A stretch of DNA of 64,000 nt from the NCBI RefSeq assembly GCF_004345785.1, contig NZ_SLXI01000001.1, positions 402,317 to 466,316 of the forward strand. Reading direction: 5' to 3'. This document shows positions 48,292 through 59,537 of the stretch, piece by piece (position 1 is the stretch's first letter; each line of letters starts with the position of its first letter). The notes beneath the pieces were generated by a model. It did no database searches. It was given only the letters and a program-made list of their open reading frames with translations, and was not told where the DNA came from. This stretch comes from Bisgaardia hudsonensis. GTDB lineage: Bacteria; Pseudomonadota; Gammaproteobacteria; Enterobacterales; Pasteurellaceae. The translations under genes and the position numbers were made by a program.

Positions 48292-50358
48292 ATGATGACA
48301 AATTCAGCTCGCAAAATTTTAGTAACCTGTGCGTTACCTTATGCAAATGGCCCAATTCATTTAGGGCATATGTTAGAGCATATTCAAGCAGATATTTGGG
48401 TACGTTTTCAACGTATGCGTGGCAATGAGATTTATTTTGTTTGTGCTGATGATGCTCACGGCACGCCAATTATGCTTAAAGCGGATCAGCTAGGAATTAC
48501 GCCAGAGCAATTAATTGCCGATGTGCAACAAAAGCATATGGCAGATTTTTCAGGATTTAACATTAGTTTTGATAATTATCATTCCACTCATAGCGATGAA
48601 AATCGTCAATTAGCCGAAGTGATTTATACGAAATTAAAAGAAAATGGTTTTATTAAAACTCGTACTATTTCACAACTTTTTGATCCCGAAAAACAAATGT
48701 TTTTACCTGATCGCTTTGTAAAAGGGACTTGCCCAAATTGTAAAGCGGAAGATCAATATGGCGATAATTGTGAAGTTTGTTCCTCTACTTATAGTCCAAC
48801 AGAACTAATTAATCCACGTTCTAGTGTATCAGGTGCGACACCAGTATTAAAAGAAAGTGAACATTTTTTCTTTGATTTACCGAGTTTTGAAACGATGTTA
48901 AAAGACTGGATTCGTTCAGGTAGTTTACAACAAGAAGTCGCAAATAAAATGCAAGAATGGTTTGAGTCTGGCTTGCAACAATGGGATATTTCTCGTGATG
49001 CACCATATTTTGGTTTTAAAATTCCGAATACTGAAAATAAATATTTCTATGTATGGTTAGATGCCCCAATTGGTTATATGGCGTCTTTCAAGAATTTATG
49101 TAGTAAAAAACAACATATTGATTTTGATAGTTTCTGGAAAAAAGACAGCGAAACAGAGCTTTATCATTTTATTGGTAAAGATATTATGTATTTCCATAGT
49201 TTATTTTGGCCTGCAATGCTAGAAGGGGCAGGATTGCGTAAACCAAATAATATTTTTGTACACGGTTATGTTACGGTTAATGGCGAGAAAATGTCAAAAT
49301 CTCGTGGTACTTTTATTCAAGCAACCACTTACTTAAAACATTTAGATCCTGAATGTTTACGCTATTACTATGCCGCAAAACTAAGTCATCGTATTGATGA
49401 TCTTGACTTAAACTTGGAAGATTTTGTACAGCGAGTCAATACGGATCTTGTAAATAAATTAGTTAATTTAGCCTCTCGTAATGCTGGTTTTATTAAAAAA
49501 CGTTTTGATGGCGTGTTAGCGGATAAATTAGATGATCAAGCCTTGTTTGATGAATTCACAAGTCGCTCAGAAGAAATTGCCACTTATTATGAAAATCGAG
49601 AGTTTGGTAAAGCGATTCGTGAGATTATGGCATTAACGGATAAAGCCAATAAATATGTCGATGATAAAGCCCCTTGGGTGATCGCTAAAGAAGAGGGGCG
49701 AGATGAAGAACTACATCAAGTTTGCTCAATGGGTATTCAATTATTCCGCATATTAATGGGCTATTTAAAACCAGTTTTACCAAAATTAGCGGAACGTTCA
49801 GAAGCCTTTTTACAAACTGAAATGACTTGGGGCAATTTAGCTACACCATTATTAGCACATCAAATTGCACCGTTTAAGGCATTATTCTCTCGTTTAGAAA
49901 TGAAACAAATTGAAGCTATGTTAGAAACCTCAAAAGCAGAAAATGCAGAAGTAAATGCAACGAATACACAAATTAAAAGTGCGGTCAAAAATACGGAAGT
50001 TTCTGAAACTGAAATAGAACCTTTTGAAGATACGATCACTATTGATGAATTTGCGAAGCTCGATCTACGTGTTGCAAAAGTATTGAAATGTGAGGCTGTG
50101 CCAGAAAGTAACAAACTCTTGAAATTTACCTTAGATTTAGGTGTGGAAACTCGTCAAGTATTCTCAGGCATTAAAGCTGCGTACAATAACCCTGAAGAAT
50201 TAGAAGGGCGTTTTGTTGTAATGGTAGCAAATCTAGCACCAAGAAAAATGCGATTTGGGGTATCAGAAGGAATGATCTTATCCGCAGGCACAGGCGGTAG
50301 TGATTTATTCTTACTCGATGTGGATCAAGGTGCAAAAGCTGGTAGTCGAGTGAAATAA
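48292..50358 (+). CDS. metG: Methionyl-tRNA synthetase
   Basis: Charges initiator and elongator tRNA-Met. The 688-residue protein has the HIGH motif in [11 protein letters not shown] (about residue 20), a zinc knuckle CPNC...CEVC (about residues 146-162), the KMSKS motif in EKMSKSRGT (about 335), an anticodon domain, a variable linker (about 560-580), and a C-terminal tRNA-binding OB fold starting [15 protein letters not shown] at 49977-49985 sits in the linker-coding region, where it costs little. Two adjacent ATGs could start it. Confidence 0.97.
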   Translation: MMTNSARKILVTCALPYANGPIHLGHMLEHIQADIWVRFQRMRGNEIYFVCADDAHGTPIMLKADQLGITPEQLIADVQQKHMADFSGFNISFDNYHSTHSDENRQLAEVIYTKLKENGFIKTRTISQLFDPEKQMFLPDRFVKGTCPNCKAEDQYGDNCEVCSSTYSPTELINPRSSVSGATPVLKESEHFFFDLPSFETMLKDWIRSGSLQQEVANKMQEWFESGLQQWDISRDAPYFGFKIPNTENKYFYVWLDAPIGYMASFKNLCSKKQHIDFDSFWKKDSETELYHFIGKDIMYFHSLFWPAMLEGAGLRKPNNIFVHGYVTVNGEKMSKSRGTFIQATTYLKHLDPECLRYYYAAKLSHRIDDLDLNLEDFVQRVNTDLVNKLVNLASRNAGFIKKRFDGVLADKLDDQALFDEFTSRSEEIATYYENREFGKAIREIMALTDKANKYVDDKAPWVIAKEEGRDEELHQVCSMGIQLFRILMGYLKPVLPKLAERSEAFLQTEMTWGNLATPLLAHQIAPFKALFSRLEMKQIEAMLETSKAENAEVNATNTQIKSAVKNTEVSETEIEPFEDTITIDEFAKLDLRVAKVLKCEAVPESNKLLKFTLDLGVETRQVFSGIKAAYNNPEELEGRFVVMVANLAPRKMRFGVSEGMILSAGTGGSDLFLLDVDQGAKAGSRVK

Positions 50359-50428
50359 TTCAATATGTTATAAATAGATTTAGCCCTATGAATATAGGGC
50401 TATTTTAATTGATAAATTTATGAATGAC

Positions 50429-50760
50429 CTATTTAATTGGTTTTTCTCTATAAGCCTTATGCATTGCAATAATCACTTCTCTAACCACTTTTTTTTGCTC
50501 TGGTGGTAAATTTAAAAAAGTATTAAATAAAACTTGATCTTGATAAGTTCCTGTTATTTTCCAATTTTGTGAAGTGGGTTCTTTTTGTATTTCAGCTTTA
50601 TTAATTTTATAAGCCCTATCCTCTGAAACAAGATCACTTACTTCAACATTTAACCAATTTGCTAGCGTTCTAATTCTCGTTCTAATACTGATGCCTTAGG
50701 CTCAATCCCTTTTTTCTCCAAAATTGCTTTTAGTTTTTTATAGAATTATTTTCTTTGATT
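50429..50760 (-). pseudogene. Broken HTH (phage-repressor-like) regulator
   Basis: Read on the minus strand, the C-terminal part is open from IRTRIRTLANWLNVEVSD to KAYREKPIK and a stop at 50429. The upstream part, FYKKLKAILEKKGIEPKAS, is in another frame. One missing T near 50685 would rejoin them as KASVFRTRIRTLANW, the start of an XRE-type helix-turn-helix. A second missing T near 50746 breaks the N-terminus again. No start codon fits. The protein was probably a small DNA-binding repressor. It is a decayed accessory gene in the 50.4-51.8 kb scar. Confidence 0.65.
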
Positions 50761-51263
<503 letters not shown>

Positions 51264-51788
51264 TTGGTTGAAGTTTTCTTTCGGAGTTATAATGAAGAAG
51301 TTAACAAGTTTAAAATAGATATTATTAAACAATTACGAATACCATTCTTCATATATTCAGCGAAAATGTTACAAAATTATCAACAAGGTTTTGGGATTTT
51401 TTTGACATATAAAGAGGCGACAGAAACAACTGAAGAGAAGGCTGTTATTAAATTTAAATCAGATCCTAGTAATGATCATGATGCTATTCATCAATTAAGT
51501 ACAGGACAATTAGCTGTTGTTTCTCTTGCATTTACCCTTTCTTTAAATACGATGTTCAAATTATCTGATCATTTAAATTTCTTAATGATTGATGATCCAA
51601 TTCAGGATATGGATGCAATGAATGTACTATCATTTATCGAAATATTACGACATGGTATCATAAAAAAATACCAAATTATTTTATCAACTTATAGTGATTC
51701 TAACGCTTTATTTATGGGATATAAATTTGTTAATTCAAATTCAAAAATTGATATTGATTATAAGAATGTGCGTGAATTAGGTGTATAG
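51264..51788 (+). pseudogene. C-terminal fragment of an SMC/RecF-like ATPase
   Basis: A 174-codon frame opening at TTG 51264, just after an in-frame stop, with no good ribosome site. The sequence has an ABC-type signature (QLSTGQLAVVSLAFTLSLN, about residues 78-96), a Walker B (HLNFLMIDDPIQDMD) and a D-loop/H-loop region (YQIILSTYSDSNAL, without the usual His). This is the last domain of an SMC-family ATPase of the kind seen in DNA repair and defence operons; Walker A and the coiled coil are missing. Lost 5' part and flanking decay indicate a relic. Confidence 0.65.
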
Positions 51789-51917
51789 AATTTTAAGGTA
51801 CTAAAACCCAATATGATTTCAGGATATGATTTCTCATATGTATAAGTATTGTTGACATTTTTGTGAGTAAAGTAAGATTCCAATTTATAATAGAGTATGT
51901 AGAACTTGTTGATTTTT

Positions 51918-52748
51918 TTACTTTCTTATCCGCCAATAAGTCGCAAATTTTGGTAAACCATTTTTAGTCAGTCCCCGATATTTGTAGGTAATAACAGAAT
52001 TGATAGCAGGGGGATTTTCTCTTTCTTGTAAGTCAAATCCTGAGCTGATTTTGAAAATACCACGATGATTTTTACAGCTGACTGCTCCAAGTTTATTTTT
52101 AAATTGCCCTTTGCCTTGATGATGAGCGATTACGGTACATTCTTTATCAAGTGCGGTCTTTAATTTTAGAATTTGTGTACTTCGTTGAGGTTCATAGGGG
52201 GCTTGAGGATTGCGTAATACAACGCCTTCGCCTTTTTGTTGGGTAATGTCGTTTAGAAATTGTTGTACTTGTTGTTGACTATTGATGGGCGTTTGCTTAA
52301 TGATTTGAATATAGGGGCTAGGATATTGTTGTAAATAGTTTTTAAGTACATTTAATCGTTCAAAAAGATCACCATCGGCATTAGGCACATCAAATACATA
52401 GAGTTTTATGTTATGCCAACCCTTGTCTTGTTGTGAACGAACAATAGATGAAATTTTTTCAAACTGATTACGTTCTGTAAATAATTCCCCATGAATGGTA
52501 AAAGGTGGAAAATCCTTTAAAAAATATGCTGGTGGAATAATTTTATTATGATGTCTTGTAAAAAGTTGTTTTCCGTCCCAATAGCCTCGAATGCCATCTA
52601 ACTTTTCACTCATCACCCAACCTGTTAAATCTTGATTTTGGTAATTTTTTAATAGCATTAATGTAAGTGGATATTCAGCTTTTAATTGTTCTGCTTTAAG
52701 CACAGATGTCATTAAAAGACAAAAAATAAGTAATAATTTTATTTTCAT
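51918..52748 (-). CDS. ligA: Periplasmic ATP-dependent DNA ligase
   Basis: A 276-residue ATP-dependent ligase with a signal peptide (MKIKLLLIFCLLMTSVLKAEQ), matching the small exported ligase of H. influenzae. Motif I with the adenylated lysine is SEKLDGIRGYW. Downstream are FTIHGELFTER (motif III region), GEGVVLRNP (motif IV) and QILKLK (motif V), then an OB-fold domain. It may act on DNA during natural transformation; that role is unproven. ATG 52748 is preferred over an in-frame TTG two codons upstream. A USS lies at 52149-52157. This is not the NAD-dependent replicative ligase also abbreviated ligA. Confidence 0.92.
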   Translation of the reverse strand: MKIKLLLIFCLLMTSVLKAEQLKAEYPLTLMLLKNYQNQDLTGWVMSEKLDGIRGYWDGKQLFTRHHNKIIPPAYFLKDFPPFTIHGELFTERNQFEKISSIVRSQQDKGWHNIKLYVFDVPNADGDLFERLNVLKNYLQQYPSPYIQIIKQTPINSQQQVQQFLNDITQQKGEGVVLRNPQAPYEPQRSTQILKLKTALDKECTVIAHHQGKGQFKNKLGAVSCKNHRGIFKISSGFDLQERENPPAINSVITYKYRGLTKNGLPKFATYWRIRK

Positions 52749-52860
52749 AATCAAAATAATATAAAGATAAATAAATGAGTAGTTTGAATGTAGATGAAAA
52801 TTAGAAAGTAGAGCGAGTGAAAAAATAAATTATTACGACAAAGATCGCAAAACTAAAAAT

Positions 52861-53004
52861 ATTCAAGATGATTTTCTTAACCATTCAAGATAATTTTATT
52901 TGTTATTCAAGATAATTTTAAAAAGATTTTAAATATAACTATTTGAAAATAATATTTTTTATTTATATAATTCATTATATTTTAATTATGAGATTCAAGA
53001 TAAT
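52861..53004. promoter_or_regulatory. Phased direct repeats ATTCAAGAT(A/G)AT upstream of fic-type gene
   Basis: Copies start at 52861, 52883, 52905 and 52993. Spacings are 22, 22 and 88 bp (four times 22), so all lie on the same face of the helix. The first three continue as ATTTT. The last copy runs into the start codon. The arrangement suggests an operator array read by an oligomeric repressor; the winged-helix end of the Fic protein is a candidate. Repeats seen; role inferred. Confidence 0.6.
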
Positions 53005-54151
53005 GAAACCATCATTTACAGATTTTACGCTGAAACTATTAAATCCAAGTTTTGATTCTGAGTTAATAGACATATTGACGGAGTTAGAGCTACTACGCAA
53101 TCTTCAGTTAACAGGGAATGTTCATCCTCATATTTTTATACAATTAAAAACTATTTTCCATATGTTAGAAAGTCTAGGATCCGCGAGAATTGAAGGAAAT
53201 CATACAACTTTAGCCGATTATGTAGAAAATCACCTAGAAAATCAAAGCAGTAATACTGAGCAATTAGATGAAATTAAAAATATTGAAAGAGCAATGAAAT
53301 ATATTGATGAGACATTACAAAAAGGTGATGATATTACTGAGTATTTTATTCGAGAATTACATAGCTTAACTGTTTCTGGACTAAATAAAGAAGGGGACAG
53401 AAACCCTGGTACATATAGAAAACACGCTGTTACAATCGCTAAGTCAAATCATTTACCGCCCGATGCAATACATATACCAAGATATATGGAAGAATTAGTA
53501 TCTTTTATTAACCAAAAAGATAAACCTAAATATGATCTAATGAAAATAGCATTGGTTCATCATCGTTTTGGATGGATTCACCCATTTGGTAATGGTAACG
53601 GTAGAACAGTTAGATTACTAACTTATGCTTTACTGATTAAATATGGATTTAATGTTAGAACAGGGGGAAGAGTACTAAATCCTACGGCGGTATTTTGTAG
53701 TGATCGTAATCGTTATTATGAAATGCTTTCTATTGCGGATAATGGTGATGATCAGAGTTTAGAGCATTGGTGTACCTATGTTTTAGAAGGCATCTCTAAT
53801 GAATTGAAAAAAGTGGATAAACTAACCGATCGCCGATTTTTAAATGAATACATATTATTACCTGCCATACAATCCTCTTTAAAACGCTATCTTATTACTG
53901 ATGAAGAGGCTAAAATACTTAAATTAGCAATAGAACAAGGTGAATTTAAAGCTGGTGATTTACAGATATTATTTCCAGAAAAAACAAGCAATCAAAGAAC
54001 ATATCAAATAAAAAAACTGGTGGATAGTAAATTTATTAGCCCTTTAGAAAAAAATTCTAGGATTTATATCCCTAATTTTGGACATTCTTATTTAATAAGG
54101 GGGGTAATCGAAGCATTAAGAGATAATGGATTTATTGGTGGATTAGATTAG
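53003..54151 (+). CDS. Fic-domain protein AMP-transferase (class II, with winged helix)
   Basis: A 382-residue Fic protein that would transfer AMP (or a related nucleotide part) to target hydroxyl groups. An N-terminal helix with SARIEGN (residues 60-66) fits the (S/T)xxxE(G/N) inhibitory motif, so it is self-inhibited. The Fic core has [12 protein letters not shown] (residues 193-204), with catalytic His193. The C-terminal part (about 300-375) looks like a winged helix for DNA binding. I prefer ATG 53003 ([10 protein letters not shown]); ATGs at 52988 and 52943 are possible. No antitoxin gene is adjacent. Complete and apparently functional. Confidence 0.88.
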   Translation: MKPSFTDFTLKLLNPSFDSELIDILTELELLRNLQLTGNVHPHIFIQLKTIFHMLESLGSARIEGNHTTLADYVENHLENQSSNTEQLDEIKNIERAMKYIDETLQKGDDITEYFIRELHSLTVSGLNKEGDRNPGTYRKHAVTIAKSNHLPPDAIHIPRYMEELVSFINQKDKPKYDLMKIALVHHRFGWIHPFGNGNGRTVRLLTYALLIKYGFNVRTGGRVLNPTAVFCSDRNRYYEMLSIADNGDDQSLEHWCTYVLEGISNELKKVDKLTDRRFLNEYILLPAIQSSLKRYLITDEEAKILKLAIEQGEFKAGDLQILFPEKTSNQRTYQIKKLVDSKFISPLEKNSRIYIPNFGHSYLIRGVIEALRDNGFIGGLD

Positions 54152-54182
54152 AAAGATAATTATTTTTTAGGTTTATAGAAAT

Positions 54183-54208
54183 AAGGTAGTTAATCATAAC
54201 TACCTTTT
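54183..54208. terminator. Bidirectional terminator between fic-type gene and ubiF
   Basis: AAGGTAGTTA and TAACTACCTT form a 10-bp perfect stem with a 4-nt loop, followed by TT on the plus strand. Located between convergent genes. Confidence 0.85.
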
Positions 54209-54230
54209 CTCTTATTTTAAAAGTAAAATT

Positions 54231-55403
54231 CTATAACCCTAAGGCATATTTCAATGCTTGTTTTTTGATTGGGGTGATTTTATCTGCGGTAAACAATGCC
54301 ATATTGCGTGCTAATTTAAGTGGTAAAATATCCTCTTTAAAGGCTTTATAAAAAACGTCCATTCCTGATTGCATAATTAAGTTATCTGGCTTGCGTTTAC
54401 GTTGATATTTGGCGAGTACATTATCAGAAGAAAAATCTTCGCCTTTTTTGACCGCACTTTCAATAACTTCAAGTAATGCTTTCACATCTTTGAAACCTAG
54501 ATTAACGCCTTGTCCTGCTAATGGGTTAATGGTGTGGGCGGAATCGCCTACTAGTACAATGCCTTGTTTAAAATAATCTTGAGCGTGGCGGCGGATAAGT
54601 TCAAAGCTATTGGCATTTTGTACTTTTACTTTTCCAAGTCGTTTTGGGAAAGCTTGATGAATTTCTTCGGCTAATTTTTCTTTGGAAAGTTGTTTTAATG
54701 CTCGTATGCGTTTAGGTTCATCATACCAAACTAAACAGGCTTGATTGCCAAGTAAAGGCAAGAAAGCACGTGGCCCTGTTGGATAAAATTGTTGCCAAGT
54801 AATATCTTGTTGTGGCAGTTCAGTATCGACTACGATTAACATACAATCTTGTCGATATTGCCAGCCAGTTAAACCAATACCTGCCGTTTGTCGAAGTTGT
54901 GAATTAGCACCGTCAGCAGCAATCACTAAAGGGGCTTGATAGGCTTGACCATTTGATAAAAATATTTGCCAATTTTGACCGCACTTTTGGATCTTTTCAA
55001 TTTGACAACCTGTGCTAGTTTGCACATTGGCTTTATCGGCAAAGCTTTGCCATAAACCTAATTGAATGAGATTATTTTCTACCATAAACCCCAGTTCAGA
55101 AAGCTTTAATTCTTGACTATGAAATGCGGTAGAAAAACCGTCAATTTCCCAAGTTTCTAACGCTCGGTAAGGACAAACTCGCATTTTTTCAATATGTTGC
55201 CACGCATTCAGTTGCTTCAATAAATTAACCGAAGCCACACTAATAGCAGAAATACGTAAATCATAAGGTGCATTGGGATCAAACTGTGGTACTTCATTGC
55301 GTTCAATTAATTGTACTTCTAATCCTTGTTGTGCGAGTCCTGCGACACAGGCTGCACCAACCATACCACCACCGACAACGATAATCTCTTTTTGTATTGG
55401 CAT
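54231..55403 (-). CDS. ubiF: Ubiquinone biosynthesis FAD hydroxylase UbiF
   Basis: A 390-residue flavin monooxygenase that hydroxylates the benzoquinol ring in ubiquinone synthesis. It has the FAD GxGxxG motif (VVGGGMVGAACVAGLA), the second motif AADGANSQLRQ, and GDSAHTINPLAGQGVNLG. Matches to UbiF, including DLRISAISVASVNLLK, YRALETWE and the C-terminal KKQALKYALGL, make UbiF more likely than UbiH or UbiI. Two USS lie inside (54451-54459 and 54978-54986). Pasteurellaceae are often described as relying on menaquinone under low oxygen; an intact ubiF argues for aerobic ubiquinone. Confidence 0.9.
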   Translation of the reverse strand: MPIQKEIIVVGGGMVGAACVAGLAQQGLEVQLIERNEVPQFDPNAPYDLRISAISVASVNLLKQLNAWQHIEKMRVCPYRALETWEIDGFSTAFHSQELKLSELGFMVENNLIQLGLWQSFADKANVQTSTGCQIEKIQKCGQNWQIFLSNGQAYQAPLVIAADGANSQLRQTAGIGLTGWQYRQDCMLIVVDTELPQQDITWQQFYPTGPRAFLPLLGNQACLVWYDEPKRIRALKQLSKEKLAEEIHQAFPKRLGKVKVQNANSFELIRRHAQDYFKQGIVLVGDSAHTINPLAGQGVNLGFKDVKALLEVIESAVKKGEDFSSDNVLAKYQRKRKPDNLIMQSGMDVFYKAFKEDILPLKLARNMALFTADKITPIKKQALKYALGL

Positions 55404-55562
55404 ACTTGCTCCTTTTGCTTTACCTTATCTTAGGTATTTTACGCTGAAATTTCATAAAATCGAAAATAAATTTTTATTTTAACTAGCGACAATATCCACA
55501 AGATTGTAGAATAGCTGATTAATTTTAAAGAAACCTTAATTTACTGTGAATGAATAATAAAT

Positions 55563-56987
55563 ATGACGCAAAAATTACATATTAAAACGTGGGGCTGTCA
55601 AATGAATGAGTATGACAGCTCAAAAATGGCAGACTTATTACTCAGTACCCACGGATTAGAATTAACGGATAATGCTGAAGAAGCGGACGTTTTATTACTG
55701 AATACTTGCTCTATTCGAGAAAAAGCACAAGAAAAAGTGTTTCATCAATTAGGGCGTTGGAAAGATTTAAAGAAAGATAAACCAAATTTAGTAATTGGTG
55801 TCGGTGGTTGCGTGGCGTCGCAAGAAGGGGCACACATTCGTTCTCGAGCACCTTATGTAGATATTATTTTTGGACCACAAACCTTACACCGTTTACCTGA
55901 AATGATTAATCAAATTCGTGGTGGTAAAAGTTCTGTGGTGGATGTCAGTTTCCCAGAAATTGAGAAATTTGATCGTTTACCTGAACCAAAAGCAGAAGGT
56001 CCAACCGCCTTTGTTTCGATTATGGAAGGTTGTAATAAATATTGTTCTTTCTGTGTCGTGCCTTATACACGTGGCGAAGAAGTGAGCCGTCCAGTAGATG
56101 ATATTTTATTTGAAATAGCACAATTAGCGGAACAAGGCGTGCGTGAGGTTAATTTATTGGGACAAAACGTTAATGCTTATCGTGGACCAACCTTTGATGG
56201 TGGTATTTGTTCATTTGCTGAGTTATTACGTTTAGTGGCGTCTATTGATGGTATTGATCGTTTACGCTTTACTACCAGCCACCCAATAGAATTTACCGAT
56301 GATATTATTGAAGTTTATGCGGATACGCCAGAATTAGTGAGTTTCTTGCATTTACCAGTTCAAAGTGGCTCTGATCGTATTCTTAATTTAATGAAACGTG
56401 GGCATACAGCACTTGAATATAAATCCATTATTCGTAAGTTAAGAAAAGTCCGTCCAAATATTCAAATCAGTTCTGATTTTATTATTGGTTTTCCGGGTGA
56501 AACAGCTCAAGATTTTGAAGATACAATGAATCTAATTGCTCAAGTCAATTTTGATATGAGTTTTAGTTTTATTTATTCGGCTCGTCCGGGTACACCAGCT
56601 GCTGATATGCCTGATGATGTTTCTGAAGAAGAGAAAAAACAACGTCTTTATTTATTACAGCAACGTATTAATAATCAAGCGGCTCAATTTAGTCGTGCGA
56701 TGTTGGGCACAGAACAACGTGTGTTGGTGGAAGGTCCATCTAAAAAAGATATTATGGAATTAACGGGACGTACCGAAACTAGTCGTATTGTGAATTTTGT
56801 GGGTACACCAGATATGATCGGTAAATTTGTAGATATTAAGATTACTGATGTATTTACTAATTCATTGCGTGGCGATGTGGTGCGAACAGAAGATGAAATG
56901 GGCTTGCGTATTGTGCAATCACCACAGGCAGTGATTAGCCGTACTCGTAAAGAAGATGAGTTGGGTGTAGGACGCTATCAAGGCTAA
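55563..56987 (+). CDS. miaB: tRNA-2-methylthio-N6-isopentenyladenosine synthase MiaB
   Basis: Radical-SAM methylthiotransferase modifying A37 of tRNAs that read UNN codons. The 474-residue protein has the N-terminal UPF0004 domain with cluster cysteines ([32 protein letters not shown]), the radical-SAM motif [16 protein letters not shown] (CxxxCxxC), and a C-terminal TRAM domain. Length matches E. coli (474). Intact, with its own promoter region and a terminator after it. Confidence 0.97.
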   Translation: MTQKLHIKTWGCQMNEYDSSKMADLLLSTHGLELTDNAEEADVLLLNTCSIREKAQEKVFHQLGRWKDLKKDKPNLVIGVGGCVASQEGAHIRSRAPYVDIIFGPQTLHRLPEMINQIRGGKSSVVDVSFPEIEKFDRLPEPKAEGPTAFVSIMEGCNKYCSFCVVPYTRGEEVSRPVDDILFEIAQLAEQGVREVNLLGQNVNAYRGPTFDGGICSFAELLRLVASIDGIDRLRFTTSHPIEFTDDIIEVYADTPELVSFLHLPVQSGSDRILNLMKRGHTALEYKSIIRKLRKVRPNIQISSDFIIGFPGETAQDFEDTMNLIAQVNFDMSFSFIYSARPGTPAADMPDDVSEEEKKQRLYLLQQRINNQAAQFSRAMLGTEQRVLVEGPSKKDIMELTGRTETSRIVNFVGTPDMIGKFVDIKITDVFTNSLRGDVVRTEDEMGLRIVQSPQAVISRTRKEDELGVGRYQG

Positions 56988-57006
56988 GCCACTTAATTTT
57001 ATCTAT

Positions 57007-57048
57007 AAAAATAGCTACTGATGAGTTTTCAAAAGTAGCTATTTTTTT
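57007..57048. terminator. Bidirectional terminator after miaB
   Basis: AAAAATAGCTACT pairs with AGTAGCTATTTTT, followed by further Ts. It lies between convergent miaB and the phosphoethanolamine transferase gene. Confidence 0.9.
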
Positions 57049-57073
57049 GTTTCTAAAAAATACTTGAGGAGTA

Positions 57074-58603
57074 TTATGGTTTAGAAATATCAATCGCAGG
57101 ATCTGTAGGGTGTTTATATTTCTGAATTTTTTCTTTTAATCCATAATCACTTGGATCATCAATACCATTAAATAAATCAAATGAGTTATCTACTTTTGGA
57201 TTACGAATACCTATCCAGTTTGCAATAGCGTTAGTAAAGTTTAAGCCTGATTTAAAACTGGTTAAGGTTTTATGTTCTGTATCATCGCTCGATATTTTTA
57301 ATAAAGGAATATTGTGATGGAATTTGCTTGCGTAATTATTCCCTAAGAACATTTCGCCATTGGTATCGCTATGTGCGACACCGTGATCTGAAAAATAGAT
57401 CATTGAAAAAGTGCGGTGGTTTTTTTCGGCATTTTTCTGTAAGGTTTCATAAACTTGTTTTAATAACTCATCTGTTTTTTTAATTGAACTAATGTAACAG
57501 TTGATATAACGATATTTTTTATCCAGTTTTTCTTGTTCATAAATTAATGGATAATCCTCAACTCTATCGCAAGCTAAAGGGTGTGAACCATAGAGGTGTA
57601 ACACGATAAAGCGTTTAGTTTCTGTCGGTGTTTGTAATACTTCATCAAATTTAGGAATTAATTTAAAATCACTAATATTTTCATCAAATGAGCTACCTTT
57701 TTTAAAGAAATAAGTCATATCACTTTTACTTGCAATAGAAGAAATAGGGGTATCAAATTCCCCTAGTTGTCCTTGCATAGATAGCCAGTAGGTTTTAATT
57801 CCAGCGGATTTTATTAAATCAATTAAGGTTAGCTCATAATGAGGTTCCCAAGTTTGAGTATTAGGTTGTGTTAGCATTAAGCGTAATGAGGCAATAGTAT
57901 TAGTTCCGCCAGAGGTTAACCCATTGACGACAGTACCATTTACGCTGTTCATAAAAGGTGTATCATTAACAGGATAGCCATAAGCATTAAGATAATCTCG
58001 TCTTGCACTCTCGCCAATAATTAAAACATAATCATCATATTTAGTGTTTTCTAAAGTAGATTGTCCCCATTGACTCGGAATTTGGAAATTATTTAGGCGT
58101 TCAAGTTCTTTTTTTACTTTCATCGTTTCTGTGTAGCCTTCGCTAATGAGTTTTAAAGGACTAACCGATAACGCAAGGGTTAATAATCCAAATGCCACAA
58201 GGGTTTTATTTTTATGTAAATAAATATGGAATTGTTGGGTTATATAGCGGAAGACAAATAACAGCAGTATTTGAACGATTGCGGTTAAATATCTTGATAT
58301 TGGTATTTGTTGTAAAAACTCTTTACTTTCGGAAAAGGTAGTAGCAAAGACGGAAGCAATATAAGAATAAGTTGGCGAACTAAAAGATAAGCCAATAGGG
58401 GTATATAAAGCGTGTATTAAAATAATTGGAAGTAAAATAAAATAGAATAGTTTTTTTGAGGCATTTAAGGCAATAATAATAATTGAAAAAGCAATAATTG
58501 TAATAATACTTGGCTCATCAAAAAAACCAGAACCTTGTAAGCTTAATTTGCTAATAAAATACAAGCAAATAACGCTTAATATTAAAGCAAAATATTTTTT
58601 CAT
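57074..58603 (-). CDS. Phosphoethanolamine transferase (EptA-like sulfatase-fold)
   Basis: A 509-residue inner-membrane enzyme that transfers phosphoethanolamine from phosphatidylethanolamine to LOS or lipid A. About five membrane helices fill residues 1-150. The periplasmic sulfatase-fold domain has the metal-binding IGESARRDY (Glu near residue 198), the catalytic Thr in SGGTNTIAS, and a late IYFSDHGVAH (Asp-His) site. It belongs to the EptA/CptA/YhbX group; which LOS position is modified cannot be told. USS at 57409-57417. Divergent from pyrH, with a USS in the shared upstream region. Confidence 0.88.
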   Translation of the reverse strand: MKKYFALILSVICLYFISKLSLQGSGFFDEPSIITIIAFSIIIIALNASKKLFYFILLPIILIHALYTPIGLSFSSPTYSYIASVFATTFSESKEFLQQIPISRYLTAIVQILLLFVFRYITQQFHIYLHKNKTLVAFGLLTLALSVSPLKLISEGYTETMKVKKELERLNNFQIPSQWGQSTLENTKYDDYVLIIGESARRDYLNAYGYPVNDTPFMNSVNGTVVNGLTSGGTNTIASLRLMLTQPNTQTWEPHYELTLIDLIKSAGIKTYWLSMQGQLGEFDTPISSIASKSDMTYFFKKGSSFDENISDFKLIPKFDEVLQTPTETKRFIVLHLYGSHPLACDRVEDYPLIYEQEKLDKKYRYINCYISSIKKTDELLKQVYETLQKNAEKNHRTFSMIYFSDHGVAHSDTNGEMFLGNNYASKFHHNIPLLKISSDDTEHKTLTSFKSGLNFTNAIANWIGIRNPKVDNSFDLFNGIDDPSDYGLKEKIQKYKHPTDPAIDISKP

Positions 58604-58757
58604 ATTAATCTGATAACAGGTGTGATTAAAAGTGCGGTTAATTTTATAGTAATTTATTTTTTTATTCTATTGCTATTTTACATTAGCTATTTTCATATAA
58701 CGATGCTTGCTCTATAATAGTAAAAATTTATATCTAGATCTTTCAAGAGGTAAAAAA

Positions 58758-59474
58758 ATGAGCAAGCCAATTTATAAACGTATTCTACTTAAACTAAGCG
58801 GTGAGGCTTTACAAGGCAATGATGGATTCGGTATTGATCCATCAATTTTAGATAGAATGGCAATTGAAATTAAAGAATTAATTGCAATGGGTGTTGAAGT
58901 TGGTGTTGTTTTAGGTGGCGGTAATTTATTCCGTGGTGCTAAATTGGCAAAAGCTGGAATGAATCGTGTGGTTGGCGACCATATGGGAATGTTAGCAACC
59001 GTAATGAATGGTTTAGCAATGCGTGATGCGTTACATCGTGCTGATGTGAATGCGAAATTAATGTCAGCATTCCAGTTAAATGGTATTTGTGATACTTACA
59101 ACTGGTCTGAAGCCATTAAAATGTTGCGTGAAAAACGTGTTGTTATTTTCTCCGCAGGAACAGGCAGCCCATTTTTTACCACCGATTCAGCAGCTTGTTT
59201 GCGTGGTATCGAAATTGAAGCTGATGCGGTACTGAAAGCGACAAAAGTAGATGGTGTTTACGATTGCGATCCAGCGACTAATCCAAATGCAGTATTGTAC
59301 AATCAATTATCTTATGCTGATGTAATTGAAAAAGAATTGCAAGTAATGGATCTAGCGGCATTTACCCTTGCAAGAGATCACGGTTTGCCTATTCGTGTAT
59401 TTAATATGGGGAAACCAGGTGCATTACGTAAAGTCGTACTAGGTAATGATGAAGGGACTTTAATTTGTGGTTAA
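58758..59474 (+). CDS. pyrH: Uridylate kinase
   Basis: Phosphorylates UMP to UDP. The 238-residue hexameric enzyme of the amino-acid-kinase fold shows [43 protein letters not shown] and the [11 protein letters not shown] segment. The start at ATG 58758 follows AAGAGG at good distance; 17 in-frame codons further upstream lack support. It is followed by frr after 63 bp, as in the pyrH-frr arrangement of most bacteria, but rpsB and tsf are not upstream. Confidence 0.97.
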   Translation: MSKPIYKRILLKLSGEALQGNDGFGIDPSILDRMAIEIKELIAMGVEVGVVLGGGNLFRGAKLAKAGMNRVVGDHMGMLATVMNGLAMRDALHRADVNAKLMSAFQLNGICDTYNWSEAIKMLREKRVVIFSAGTGSPFFTTDSAACLRGIEIEADAVLKATKVDGVYDCDPATNPNAVLYNQLSYADVIEKELQVMDLAAFTLARDHGLPIRVFNMGKPGALRKVVLGNDEGTLICG

Positions 59475-59537
59475 GTAAATAAAATTAAGCCATAAATTTT
59501 TTATTATTTTATTATTTTTTATTAAAAAGGAATTATT

